Positions 25,591-34,531 of a stretch of 41,437 nt of DNA are shown here, one piece after another. The notes beneath the pieces are model-generated. The model saw nothing but the letters and a program-made list of their open reading frames with translations. It was not told where the DNA came from and ran no database searches. A program made the position numbers and the translations under genes. Positions within the stretch are counted from its first letter, which is position 1. The number at the start of each line of letters is the position of its first letter. Source of the DNA: GCA-016699975 sp964420045 (GTDB lineage: Bacteria > Patescibacteriota > Minisyncoccia > Moranbacterales > UBA1568); NCBI GenBank assembly GCA_964420045.1, contig CAYQPQ010000010.1, positions 1-41,437 of the forward strand, given 5' to 3'.

Positions 25591-26004
25591 ATGTATCGTT
25601 CGATTTTACTTATTCTCGGTTTCCTTTTTCTCTCGATTGCTTTGCCGTGCGTGTGCTCGGGTGAAACCGTTGCTCTCGTAATGGATGGCTCTTGTGTGAT
25701 GACCGCCTCTTCTCATGTGCATGGTGGGAATGGTTCGGGAACCATGACGATGAACTTCTTCGATCATGTCGCATCGTGGCGAGCGTTTCTTTCTTCGTCG
25801 TTGCCGGTGGTATTCTTCTCTTTGGTTTTGTTACTCCTCTCTGTTTTTGGACCAAGTGTATGGCGGGTTCTCGGCACTCAGATTTTCAAGGTTTGCCGGG
25901 AAATATTTCATCCTCCCGAATACTTTGACGAGAGAGTATTGCTCTCTTGTCCGATCCGACGCGCCCTCTATACGGGTGTACTTCACGCAAAAATTTCGTA
26001 CTAG
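25591..26004 (+). CDS. Small exported membrane protein, copper-operon leader
   Basis: 137 residues. A signal-like N-terminal hydrophobic stretch (ILLILGFLFLSIALPCVCS) is followed by a short periplasmic loop rich in His, Met, Gly and Ser (SHVHGGNGSGTMTMNFFDH) and a second membrane segment (SLPVVFFSLVLLLLSVFG). His/Met-rich loops of this type often contact copper, and the gene is directly upstream of the two copper proteins. It does not belong to any family I recognise. Its frame ends 92 bases before the fusion protein's start. Confidence 0.6.
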   Translation: MYRSILLILGFLFLSIALPCVCSGETVALVMDGSCVMTASSHVHGGNGSGTMTMNFFDHVASWRAFLSSSLPVVFFSLVLLLLSVFGPSVWRVLGTQIFKVCREIFHPPEYFDERVLLSCPIRRALYTGVLHAKISY

Positions 26005-26096
26005 TGTTTCTTTGTGCCTCGAGAGACTTCGATGAGTTTTCATCGTGTGTTCCGAGGTTTTTTTGTGTCCGTTTGAATTCTTTGAACCGCATTCTT

Positions 26097-27500
26097 ATGA
26101 AGTCGAACACTGAAAAAAACGAATCGGCGATTACGGTGCCTATTATTGGCATGCACTGCCGGTCGTGCGAGATTTTGATTGAGGAGAAACTCAAGGAGAT
26201 TCCGGAAGTGGTGAAGGCGGATGTGCAGTACCGCAAGGGAAGGGCTCGTATTTCGTTTGATTCGCAGAAACCAAATGATGAAGCCATTAAGACGGCGATT
26301 CGGGATGCGGGGTACACCATTGGCGTTTCCGGAAAGAAACCGTTTTTGAGCAGGGATATCTCTGATTATCAAGATCTCGGTATTGCCGCGCTGGTGCTGC
26401 TCATGGTGTTGGTCGTGATCAAGAATTTCGGGTTGAACCATCTTTCGTTTGTTCCCGACGTGTCTTCGTCCGAAGCAACGACGCCGCTTGTCATTTTGTT
26501 GGTCGGGCTTACGGCGGGTCTCTCCACGTGCATGGCGCTTGTTGGAGGGTTGGTGTTGGGCATTGCCGCGCGCCATGCCGAGAAGCATCCGGAAGCGACG
26601 ACAATTCAGAAATTCCGTCCGCACCTCTTCTTTAATCTTGGGCGAATCGCTTCCTATACACTGCTTGGCGGTTTGCTCGGTGCGCTCGGTTCTTTCCTGA
26701 ATATCTCGGGAACACCACTTGGCATCCTCACGCTTGTCATAGGAGGAGTCATGCTTCTTTTGGGATTGAAGCTTATGGGGATTTTCCCGAGACTTGAAGC
26801 GGTGAATCTTACCTTGCCGAAAGGTGTCGCTCGATTCTTTGGGACCGAACATGCAAATCGTGAGTACAGCCATCGGAATGCCGCGCTCTTGGGAGCGATC
26901 ACCTTTTTCTTGCCATGCGGATTTACGCAGTCAATGCAGCTCTTTGCTATCGGGAGCGGATCCTTTGTAAGTGGCGCGTATATTTTGGGACTTTTCGCAC
27001 TTGGGACGGCGCCTGGACTGCTCGGCATTGGCGGGCTTGCTTCGGCAGTGCGAGGTATATTTGCGCGACGGTTCTTCACGTTTTCCGGCATAGTTGTGGT
27101 GCTGTTTGCGTTCTTCAATATTTCAAACGGGTTGACGCTTGCCGGGTGGCGGAACGTATCAATATCGGTCTCTCCCAAGCAGTCAACCGTCAAAGAAACG
27201 CCGCGTATGTCGGTCGATCCAGCCGCTTCTCGAAGTGGCGTGCAGATTGTGCGTATGACGCAGGATGGGTATGGATACCATCCGCAGACAGTCACGGTAG
27301 AGCGCGGTCGTCCGGTGAGGATCATTATGACTTCTACCAATCCGTATTCCTGTGCGAGTTCGTTTGTGATCCCGAAGATGAAAGTTCAGAAGAATCTTCA
27401 GTCGGGGGAGAATGTGATTGAGTTTACACCGACGGAAACGGGCACTATCCCTTTTTCTTGCTCGATGGGCATGTATAGCGGCTCCATTGTTGTGAAATAA
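26097..27500 (+). CDS. HMA - DsbD_2/TauE-like membrane - cupredoxin fusion protein
   Basis: 467 residues. Residues 1-75 form a heavy-metal-associated domain with GMHCRSC (18-24). The middle is a six-helix membrane domain of the DsbD_2/TauE-SafE type: GLTAGLSTCMALVGGLVLG and FFLPCGFTQSMQLFAIG are its signature segments. The last 95 residues resemble a plastocyanin-like domain: GYHPQTVTVERGRP, SCASSFVIP and CSMGMYSG, the Cys/Met cluster of a copper site. The usual His ligands are partly replaced by Cys and Met. It probably hands copper across the membrane to or from CopA, whose start is 10 bases downstream. ATG 26097 gives the natural start. Confidence 0.82.
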   Translation: MKSNTEKNESAITVPIIGMHCRSCEILIEEKLKEIPEVVKADVQYRKGRARISFDSQKPNDEAIKTAIRDAGYTIGVSGKKPFLSRDISDYQDLGIAALVLLMVLVVIKNFGLNHLSFVPDVSSSEATTPLVILLVGLTAGLSTCMALVGGLVLGIAARHAEKHPEATTIQKFRPHLFFNLGRIASYTLLGGLLGALGSFLNISGTPLGILTLVIGGVMLLLGLKLMGIFPRLEAVNLTLPKGVARFFGTEHANREYSHRNAALLGAITFFLPCGFTQSMQLFAIGSGSFVSGAYILGLFALGTAPGLLGIGGLASAVRGIFARRFFTFSGIVVVLFAFFNISNGLTLAGWRNVSISVSPKQSTVKETPRMSVDPAASRSGVQIVRMTQDGYGYHPQTVTVERGRPVRIIMTSTNPYSCASSFVIPKMKVQKNLQSGENVIEFTPTETGTIPFSCSMGMYSGSIVVK

Positions 27501-27510
27501 TATTTCTCCT

Positions 27511-29856
27511 ATGAAAAAAATATCTCTTTCTCTTTCCGGGATGCACTGTTCGTCGTGCGCGCAACTTATTGAGCGTTCACTGAAAGGCGTTTCTGGCGTG
27601 AAGGACGCGCACGTGAACTTTGCTGCTGAAAAGGCGCTCGTTGCTTTTGAGGAAACGGATGTCTCTGTTCAGCGGTTAATTGAGGCGGTGTCGAACGCCG
27701 GATACCGCGCGGAAGAAGTTCATGCGGGTGATACTCAACATGAACAGAAAAAGCGTGAACAGGAAATCGCGTCGTATTTCAGAGCATTTGTTGTGAGTTT
27801 TGTATTGAGTGTTCCACTCTTCTTCTTTATGCTCTTGGATTTCTTCCTGTCGTTTCCGGGGAGATCAGGACTCATGCCATATATTGGCATTCTCTCGCTA
27901 TTGCTCACGGTTCCGGTGCAGTTTTTTATCGGGAAGGGATTCTATGCTGGCTTTTGGGCAGCGCTCAAGATGAGGACCTTCAATATGGACAGTCTCATTG
28001 CGATTGGAACGTCAACCGCTTTTTTCTATAGCGCGTACAACTATGCGGCCTATGTATTAACGCATCATTCGCTCATTGGTGTTGATGGCGCGAAGATTCC
28101 GCATCTTTATTTCGAGACGGCGGCATATTTGATTACGTTTGTGATTCTGGGTAAGTGGCTCGAGATTCGCACGAAGGGAAAAACATCCGATGCGATTAAG
28201 AAGTTGATGGGACTTCAATCAAAAACAGCGCGCGTGGTTCGTGATGAGCAATCGATTGATATTCCCGTTGAGAGTGTTGTTCATGGCGATATCATTTTGG
28301 TGCGCCCGGGGGAGAGAATACCGGTTGACGGTGTGCTTCGTCGGGGGAGTTCGGCTGTGGATGAGTCTATGATTACCGGGGAAAGTATCCCGATTGAAAA
28401 GAATGTTGGCGACGCCGTTATCGGAGGCACTATGAATCGTACCGGAAGCTTTGAATTTGAGGCAACGAAAGTGGGGAGTGAAACAGCGCTTGCACAGATT
28501 ATTCGTCTTATTGAGGAGGCGCAAGGATCGAAAGCTCCTATACAAAATCTCGCCGATAGCGTATCGGCGTGGTTCGTGCCGACGGTGATTGGAATAGCGA
28601 TTCTGACATTTCTTGTGTGGTATGTTGCGTTTGGGGCAACGCTCGCCTTTTCGCTCATGGCTTTCATATCGGTTATTGTAATTGCCTGTCCGTGTGCATT
28701 GGGTCTTGCGACGCCGACAGCGCTTATGGTGGGGACCGGGAAGGGCGCCGAACACGGAATACTCGTGAAGGGAGGCGAGGCGCTTGAAGCGGCGAGTCAT
28801 GTTTCTACGGTTGTGTTTGATAAGACAGGCACGCTTACCAAGGGGAAGCCTGAAGTAACGGATATTGTTTCTTTCGGACGTTTGAATGAGAAAGAGATTC
28901 TTTCAAAAGTGGCGAGTCTTGAGAAGCTCTCGGAGCATTCTCTTGCCGAGGCTATTTGTCTGCACGCGGAACAGATGACTCTCGTTTCGGAGCATGTCCA
29001 GCGCTTTCGCGCGATACCGGGAAAGGGTGTTCAGGGCGAGATAGAAGGCGCGGTATACTCTTTTGGGAATCGGAGACTGGTTTCTGAAACGTTGGGACTT
29101 GATGCGAGCGCGGCGGAAAGCGTAATGGCATCGTTGGAAGAATCGGGAAAAACAGTTATGCTGCTCGCCGATCGACAATCGATTCTCGGTATGGTTGCTG
29201 TTGCCGATACTCTGAAAGATTCTTCGCGTCGAGCGGTCGGAACCTTAAAAAGGCACGGTATCGAAGTTTGGATGATTACGGGAGACAATGAGAGGACGGC
29301 GCGCGCCATTGCCAAGCAGGCGGGAATCGTCAATGTGCTGACTGAAGTGCTTCCGGAAACAAAGGCGAGTGAGGTGAAGAAACTTCAAGAGAGAGGGAAG
29401 CACGTTGCGTTTGTTGGTGATGGTATCAATGATGCGCCAGCTCTTGCGCAGGCGAATGTGGGAATCGCGATGGGAAGCGGCACAGACGTGGCAATGGAAG
29501 CGGGTTCCTTTGTTCTCATGAAAAGCGATGTGACTGATGTGGTGACGGCGCTTGAACTTTCCAAAGAAACAATGGGGAAGATACGACAGAATATGTTCTT
29601 TGCGCTCTTTTACAATGTCATTGGTATCCCGATTGCGGCGCGCGCCTTCTTTGCTTTTGGCTTGGTATTGAAGCCGGAACTTGCCGGACTGGCTATGGCG
29701 ATGAGCTCCGTGTCGGTTGTTGGCAATTCGTTGCTTCTCCGGCTCTTTCGACCCGGAAAAAGAAATTATTTTTCTCTCGTTGCGCCCTTTGTCATGACTT
29801 TTGCTTTTACGGCGGCGTTTCTCGCATTTGCTTCGTGGAGTCGCGCTCTGGAATAG
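27511..29856 (+). CDS. copA: Copper-translocating P1B-type ATPase CopA
   Basis: 781 residues, full length. An N-terminal HMA domain with GMHCSSC (10-16) is followed by eight membrane segments. The ion channel motif CPCALGLATPTALM sits in the sixth membrane helix; the actuator TGE is in MITGESIPIEK; DKTGTLTKGKPEVTD carries the phosphorylated Asp; the nucleotide-binding HP pair is in LSEHSLAEAI; and GDGINDAPALAQANVG is the hinge. The CPC motif and paired Met residues support Cu(I) export. Last gene of the copper operon, convergent with recR. Confidence 0.96.
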   Translation: MKKISLSLSGMHCSSCAQLIERSLKGVSGVKDAHVNFAAEKALVAFEETDVSVQRLIEAVSNAGYRAEEVHAGDTQHEQKKREQEIASYFRAFVVSFVLSVPLFFFMLLDFFLSFPGRSGLMPYIGILSLLLTVPVQFFIGKGFYAGFWAALKMRTFNMDSLIAIGTSTAFFYSAYNYAAYVLTHHSLIGVDGAKIPHLYFETAAYLITFVILGKWLEIRTKGKTSDAIKKLMGLQSKTARVVRDEQSIDIPVESVVHGDIILVRPGERIPVDGVLRRGSSAVDESMITGESIPIEKNVGDAVIGGTMNRTGSFEFEATKVGSETALAQIIRLIEEAQGSKAPIQNLADSVSAWFVPTVIGIAILTFLVWYVAFGATLAFSLMAFISVIVIACPCALGLATPTALMVGTGKGAEHGILVKGGEALEAASHVSTVVFDKTGTLTKGKPEVTDIVSFGRLNEKEILSKVASLEKLSEHSLAEAICLHAEQMTLVSEHVQRFRAIPGKGVQGEIEGAVYSFGNRRLVSETLGLDASAAESVMASLEESGKTVMLLADRQSILGMVAVADTLKDSSRRAVGTLKRHGIEVWMITGDNERTARAIAKQAGIVNVLTEVLPETKASEVKKLQERGKHVAFVGDGINDAPALAQANVGIAMGSGTDVAMEAGSFVLMKSDVTDVVTALELSKETMGKIRQNMFFALFYNVIGIPIAARAFFAFGLVLKPELAGLAMAMSSVSVVGNSLLLRLFRPGKRNYFSLVAPFVMTFAFTAAFLAFASWSRALE

Positions 29857-29865
29857 CATGGTTTC

Positions 29866-30462
29866 CTACTTCAACTCCTTTCGATGGGCGATCGCGGAAG
29901 AGAGTGTGAGTTCATCGGCGTATTCGATATCGCCGCCGGTCGAAAGTCCGCGACCAAGGCGGGTGATTTTGATCGAGAATCGTTCGAGCTTTCTGCTGAG
30001 ATAGAGTGCGGTGAGATCTCCTTCGGTTGTGGGGTTGGTGGCGAGAATGACCTCACTGATCGATTCTCGGTCGATTCGATTGAGGAGTTCGGTAATATGG
30101 AGCGTATGTTCGGACTGTTTCTTCGGTGAGACATCAAGCGTGCCCCCGAGAACATGGTATCTCCCGGTGTAGTGCCCGGTTCGTTCGATAGCGATCACAT
30201 CCATGGGTTCCTCGACAACGCAGAGGAGCGTTGTGTCGCGAGTGGGATCGAGGCAAATGCCGCAGCGATCTTGCTCGGCAATGTGGAAACACTGCGAGCA
30301 GGTGCGGAGACTCGTGATGGCGCGGAGACTTTCGGCGAAATCGTCGATCGTTTCTTTGGACTGTTTGAAGAGGTAGAGCGTAAGCCGTTCTGCCATCTTT
30401 GGTCCCACTGAAGGAAGTGATGAGAAGTGCTCAATAAGTTTTTTGAATGTTTTGGGGTACAC
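29866..30462 (-). CDS. recR: Recombination mediator RecR
   Basis: 198 residues, starting at GTG. Visible: the helix-hairpin-helix region (FSSLPSVGPKMAERLTLYLF, split here), a four-Cys zinc finger (CSQCFHIAEQDRCGICLD), and a Toprim domain (LLCVVEEPMDVIAIERTGHY; ATNPTTEGDLTALYLSRKL). RecR loads RecA at stalled forks with RecF/RecO. The C-terminal GLSTGGDIEYADELTL is the conserved ending of the family. Confidence 0.95.
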   Translation of the reverse strand: MYPKTFKKLIEHFSSLPSVGPKMAERLTLYLFKQSKETIDDFAESLRAITSLRTCSQCFHIAEQDRCGICLDPTRDTTLLCVVEEPMDVIAIERTGHYTGRYHVLGGTLDVSPKKQSEHTLHITELLNRIDRESISEVILATNPTTEGDLTALYLSRKLERFSIKITRLGRGLSTGGDIEYADELTLSSAIAHRKELK

Positions 30463-30505
30463 AGGGCGTTGAGTTGTTTATTTTTCTTGGAAGTGGGGTC
30501 CTTGT

Positions 30506-30750
30506 GAAAAAATTCTTTTTTGCTTGTCTTAGAGCTTGTCTTAAAAGTCCATATTCTGCTGCAATTTCAAAATTTTGGCTGCACAACATTTAGATTTCGT
30601 CGCGTTACCTTCCAGGTAGCACTCCTCAATCTTCATGTTTTTCGCTCAAAATTTTGAAATTTCGCGACGAAAGAGACTTTTAAAACAAGCTCTTACACTT
30701 CGTACGCCTGCCTGCCGGCAGGTGGGAAAGCCGCAAAAAAGAATTCTTTC
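30506..30750. repeat. Palindromic repeat element A, copy 3 (ends missing, interrupted)
   Basis: The inner arms are recognisable (30506-30523 and GCAAAAAAGAATTCTTTC at 30733-30750), as is the core: GCTTGTCTTA (30522-30531) resumes at 30693 as TTACACTTCGTACGCC, followed by the CCTGCCTGCCGGCAGG palindrome. The outer terminal repeats found in copies 1 and 2 are not present. The core is split by element B. Confidence 0.8.
30532..30692. mobile_element. Palindromic element B (MITE-like), 161 bp with TTA target duplication
   Basis: Terminal inverted repeats GAGCTTGTCTTAAAAGTC and its complement with one mismatch. A second inverted pair is nested inside (TTTCAAAATTTTG with CAAAATTTTGAAA, and TTTCGTCGCG with CGCGACGAAA). 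It is flanked by TTA on both sides (30529-30531, 30693-30695), and removing the element plus one TTA restores the element A core exactly as in the other two copies. It has no coding capacity, so it needs a transposase supplied in trans. Confidence 0.85.
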
Positions 30751-30775
30751 AGACAGTTGCTTTCCTTGCATCCAG

Positions 30776-30846
30776 ATCTCTCGGCTTCGCTCGAGATGAC
30801 AATCTGTAAATATACTCTGTCATTCCGAGCGAAGCCGAGGAATCTC
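30776..30846. repeat. REP-like inverted pair
   Basis: CTCTCGGCTTCGCTCGAGATGAC near 30778-30800 (split in text for length) and GTCATTCCGAGCGAAGCCGAG near 30820-30840 are complementary. The same consensus occurs in degenerate form at 23648-23741, so it is a dispersed family. Confidence 0.7.
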
Positions 30847-30862
30847 GGTGTTGGAATATTCT

Positions 30863-32224
30863 CTAGCTCTCTGCATGAAAACGCTCCAGTGACTTGAAGG
30901 TAGCGGCGGTTTCGTGGAAATAGAGCTGGACGCGGCCGACGGGACCGTTTCGGTGCTTGGCGACGATGACATCGACGATATTCTTATTCGGCGTGTCCGG
31001 TTTGGCGCGGTCTTCGCGATAGAGGAACATCACGACATCGGCGTCTTGTTCGATGGATCCCGATTCGCGCAGGTCGGAGAGTTTCGGCACTTGGTCGGGG
31101 CGCGATTCGACGGCGCGCGAGAGCTGCGAGAGTGCGAGAACGGGAATGTTAAGTTCGCGAGCGAGCTGTTTAAGTCCTCGGGATATTTCGGAAATTTCTT
31201 GTACGCGATTGTCGCCGCCTCGCCCGCCGCGTCCTTCCATGAGCTGGAGATAATCGATAATGATGAGTCCGAGCTTGTGCTCCGCTTGGAGCCGCCGCGC
31301 CATGGTGCGCATCTCCATGATATTGACTGAGCCGGTATCGTCGATAAAGATAGGCGTTTCACTCAGGGCGCCGATCGCGTCGCCAATTAGTCGGAAGTCG
31401 TTGTCTTGAAGTTTGCCGGTTCTGAGTCGCCAGAGATCAACGTTGGAATGTGCAGCGATCATGCGGTCGACAAGTTGATCCGATCCCATTTCGAGCGAGA
31501 AAATGCCAACGGGAATCTTGGCGTACACGCCGACTTGGCGCGCGATATCGAGTGCGAATGTGGTTTTTCCAATCGAGGGGCGCGCGGCCAATATGATGAG
31601 ATCGGACTTTTGCAATCCAGAGAGGAGTCCGTCGAGGTCGGGGAAGCCGGTCGGGACGCCGCGGAAGGCGTGATCGCTCTTGTGAAGCTGATCGATGCGT
31701 TCGAAGGCATGCTCAAGAATGGGTTTGATGGGGACAAAGTCTTGTTTGACGAATTTTTGCGAGACTTTGAAGAGACGTTGTTCGGCCTCATCGAGTTGCT
31801 TCTCGACATCTTCGCTCTCGTCATAGCCCATTTCGGCGATATCGCCTCCGGCGGCAATAAGGCGGCGAAGTGTTGCTTTTCGTTGGACAAGCTTGGCGTA
31901 GTGAGCGACATTCGAGGCGCTCGGGACGCTATTTACCAGCGTGGCGAGCGCCGCGGGGCCGCCGACAGTGTCTATGTGCCCTTTTTCTTCGAGGCGGTTG
32001 GCGACGGAGAGGACATCGATCGGTTCGCTCGCTTCATAGAGCTCAACCATCGCCTCATAGATCATATTGTGGATATCGCGGTAGAAGTCGCCTGTTTTGA
32101 GAATATCGGCAATTTTGGTAATAGCGCTCTTGTCGAGCATGAGCGATCCCAAGACCGATTGCTCCGCCTCTTCGGAATGGGGCGGCATACGGAGCGTATC
32201 GATGGAGGATTTGTGACGAGGCAT
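30863..32224 (-). CDS. dnaB: Replicative DNA helicase DnaB
   Basis: 453 residues, full length, no intein. An N-terminal DnaB domain (PHSEEAEQSVLGSLMLDKSA, split for length) is followed by the RecA-like motor: Walker A RPSIGKTTFALDIA, Walker B IIIDYLQLMEG, the DnaB-type loop QEISEISRGLKQLARELN and the C-terminal Arg finger region LRESGSIEQDADVVMFLYR. It unwinds the fork as a hexamer. It follows a repeat-rich spacer downstream of recR. Confidence 0.97.
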   Translation of the reverse strand: MPRHKSSIDTLRMPPHSEEAEQSVLGSLMLDKSAITKIADILKTGDFYRDIHNMIYEAMVELYEASEPIDVLSVANRLEEKGHIDTVGGPAALATLVNSVPSASNVAHYAKLVQRKATLRRLIAAGGDIAEMGYDESEDVEKQLDEAEQRLFKVSQKFVKQDFVPIKPILEHAFERIDQLHKSDHAFRGVPTGFPDLDGLLSGLQKSDLIILAARPSIGKTTFALDIARQVGVYAKIPVGIFSLEMGSDQLVDRMIAAHSNVDLWRLRTGKLQDNDFRLIGDAIGALSETPIFIDDTGSVNIMEMRTMARRLQAEHKLGLIIIDYLQLMEGRGGRGGDNRVQEISEISRGLKQLARELNIPVLALSQLSRAVESRPDQVPKLSDLRESGSIEQDADVVMFLYREDRAKPDTPNKNIVDVIVAKHRNGPVGRVQLYFHETAATFKSLERFHAES

Positions 32225-32407
32225 AAGATAGAGAGAATGACTCTGAGAATTTCAGTATACCGCGAAAAGAAACTCGCCGTCAGTCTTGACGGGAGACAGT
32301 CTTTCTGATTGACTGGAGTGGCATTTTCTTGTGGATAGGGTCGTTTCCTTCCATAAAACCTCTAGTCAATGTCTTTCTTTCTTGAAGATTTTAGGAGGAT
32401 GCGTATT

Positions 32408-32827
32408 GTGAATAGCGACCGAAATTGTCGGAAATGGGAGCTTTTCATGAGAAAACTCGACGAAGCTCTTATCAATGTTGCAGCATTCCCATATCAGGAG
32501 TTTGCGGAAGGGAATCAAGAGGAAAGCTCCGAGTACGATTCTTTTAGTGAGGCATCCCAACTTCTTGCGGGTTTAGGTCATCGGGAGTTTGCAATAGTTT
32601 GCCAATTGTACCTTAACAAAGAAAATATTTCGGACACTATTTTGAGATTCCTGTTTAGACGGTTTGTTTCTCAATTCCTCTCTCGCAGCGATAATGCTGA
32701 TGGATACGATTTGACAGGATCTGCTGTAGTTCCGGAGGAAAATGTCCGGAAAAGCAAAGGAAAGGCACGACCTCGTTTATCTGTTCCTAAACATGGTTGT
32801 AACCGTCGTAACATTAAGAGTCTTTAA
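32408..32827 (+). CDS. Orphan hypothetical protein, about 139 aa
   Basis: Not recognised. GTG 32408 is chosen because AGGAGG (32392-32397) lies 10 bases upstream; in-frame ATGs at 32369 and 32399 are alternatives, the latter too close to that site. The protein is acidic then basic, has no signal or membrane segment, and ends with a Lys/Arg-rich tail (KSKGKARPRLSVPKHG). It overlaps the end of the convergent cysS by 14 bases. A long inverted repeat (ATTGACTGGAG with CTCTAGTCAAT, near 32309-32369) precedes it. Confidence 0.55.
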   Translation: MNSDRNCRKWELFMRKLDEALINVAAFPYQEFAEGNQEESSEYDSFSEASQLLAGLGHREFAIVCQLYLNKENISDTILRFLFRRFVSQFLSRSDNADGYDLTGSAVVPEENVRKSKGKARPRLSVPKHGCNRRNIKSL

Positions 32828-34250
32828 TCGACGATTTCAGTACAAAGCCATGCGGGGTGTCTTCGACAAGATATCCCGCTTTTTCTATTTCTCCCCGGAA
32901 TCGATCGGCTTCGGGGAAATTTTTTTCTGTGCGGGCCTTTTGTCGCGCTTCGGCGAGCTGATGTATCTCTGCTGGAATAGAACTCGCTTTTTCGAAGACG
33001 AGACCAAGGAGATCGACGCATTCGAGGAATGTTTTTTGTACGCCTTCCGGGTTTGATAGGGTTTCGATATTCATAGCCTTATTTCCTTCGCGAACGAACT
33101 CAAGAAGGGCAGTGATGGCTTCGGGAGTGTTAAGGTCATCTCGCAGCGCCTCGAGAAATTTTTCTTTGTAGGGAATAACATCAAATGTCTTTCCGATAAG
33201 GCTAACTCCTTTCTGGGTATTGTTGAGGCGATTTCGGAATGATTCGAGGGTCTTTCTGTTTGCTTGAGCTTGTTCCAAGGTGCTCCATGAGAAATTCATC
33301 TGTGAACGATAGTGAGAAGAGAGGAGTGCCAGGCGGAGATCCATCGCGGAAAACCCTTGTGCTTCTATATCTTCGAGGGTGAAGAGATTGCCTTTTGATT
33401 TTGACATTTTCTCGTTGTTGACGAGGAGATGGCGCGAGTGTATCCAATAGCGCGAGAAAGGCGAGTGCTCGGTTGCGCATTCGGATTGTGCGATTTCGGC
33501 TTCGTGATGGGGAAATATGTTATCTTCGCCACCGGTGTGGATATCGAAGCGCTCGCCCAAATATTCCATGCTCATGGCGGAACACTCAATGTGCCATCCG
33601 GGATAGCCTTCGCTCCACGGCGACTTCCAGCGCATGAGGTGTCCTTCCGGAGCTTTCAGCCAGAGGGCAAAGTCCCAAGGGTGCCTTTTGTCGGGGTGTT
33701 CTTCGAGGCGCGCGCCTACTTTGAGTTTGTCGAGCGTGTTGCCGGAGAGGTGTCCGTAATCGGCAAACGAGGTGACATCGAGAAAGACATTGCCATTTTT
33801 TTCGTAGGCATGATGTTTCTTGATGAGCGTTTCGATGAGACGGATCATTTGCGGTATGTGCGCGGTTGCGCGGGGGAAAAAATGCGCGGGAAGAATATTC
33901 ATCGCTGTTTCGGTTTCGCGGAAATATTTCTCGTAGAATCGGGCGATTTCTTCCGGTGTTTTCTTTTCGGCGCGCGCCTTTTTTTCAATTTTATCTTCGC
34001 CGCTGTCGCCTTGTGCCGTGTCGTCTTCGGTCAAGTGTCCGACATCGGTGATATTTTTGATGTGGCGCACTTCGTATCCGTCGTGCTCGAGCAATCGGCG
34101 CAATGTGTCGGCTGTTAGGTATGCTCGGAGATTTCCGATATGCACTTTCCCGTAGACGGTCGGTCCGCAGGTGTATACGCCGACCTTCCCCGCGTGGAGT
34201 GGTTCAAATTCTTCTTTTTTCTTCGCGAGCGTATTGTAGAGGGTGATCAT
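32814..34250 (-). CDS. cysS: Cysteinyl-tRNA synthetase
   Basis: 478 residues, full length. The class I signatures are TCGPTVYGKVHIGN (27-40, HIGN as is usual for CysRS) and KMSKSKGNLF (around 290). The zinc ligands include Cys28 and a later cluster with WHIECS and GGEDNIFPHHE. It attaches cysteine to tRNA-Cys. No T-box consensus is visible upstream; the 280-base spacer to the next gene holds a 9-bp hairpin (34327-34364) and the promoter of the lysine-rich gene. Confidence 0.97.
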   Translation of the reverse strand: MITLYNTLAKKKEEFEPLHAGKVGVYTCGPTVYGKVHIGNLRAYLTADTLRRLLEHDGYEVRHIKNITDVGHLTEDDTAQGDSGEDKIEKKARAEKKTPEEIARFYEKYFRETETAMNILPAHFFPRATAHIPQMIRLIETLIKKHHAYEKNGNVFLDVTSFADYGHLSGNTLDKLKVGARLEEHPDKRHPWDFALWLKAPEGHLMRWKSPWSEGYPGWHIECSAMSMEYLGERFDIHTGGEDNIFPHHEAEIAQSECATEHSPFSRYWIHSRHLLVNNEKMSKSKGNLFTLEDIEAQGFSAMDLRLALLSSHYRSQMNFSWSTLEQAQANRKTLESFRNRLNNTQKGVSLIGKTFDVIPYKEKFLEALRDDLNTPEAITALLEFVREGNKAMNIETLSNPEGVQKTFLECVDLLGLVFEKASSIPAEIHQLAEARQKARTEKNFPEADRFRGEIEKAGYLVEDTPHGFVLKSSIKDS

Positions 34251-34326
34251 ATTCGGTGTATATTCAAAACATTTTTAGCATATACCAAGGGTTTCGTCTC
34301 GGGAAGGGGAGTGACTTTCGGATATT

Positions 34327-34480
34327 TTACACTCTTCTCAACGCCTCGTTTCTTTTTGTTGAGAAGTAAAAATATTTTTTGATGAGAGTATTGACATAGT
34401 TTTTATCATGCGAAATATTTTTTGAAATTTTTTTCGGAAAAAATTTGTGTTGCAAAAAAAATTAGTGTATATTTATCGCA
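34327..34480. promoter_or_regulatory. Divergent spacer: hairpin and promoters for the lysine-rich gene
   Basis: CTTCTCAAC pairs with GTTGAGAAG (34332-34364). Next comes TTGACA at 34391-34396 with an AT-rich -10 region (AATATTT) 17 to 18 bases on. A second candidate is TTGTGT (34445-34450), 17 bases, TATATT (34468-34473). A GAGAA/TTCTC hairpin (34481-34495) lies in the leader, ahead of the strong ribosome binding site. Confidence 0.5.
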
Positions 34481-34531
34481 GAGAAGTTTTTTCTCGAAAA
34501 AAGAAAAATAAAATAGAAGGAGGTGGTATAC

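Noticed and set aside
32814..34250. HIGN in place of HIGH in the cysteinyl-tRNA synthetase as a mutation.
   Set aside because: HIGN is the normal form in many CysRS proteins, so it is not unusual.
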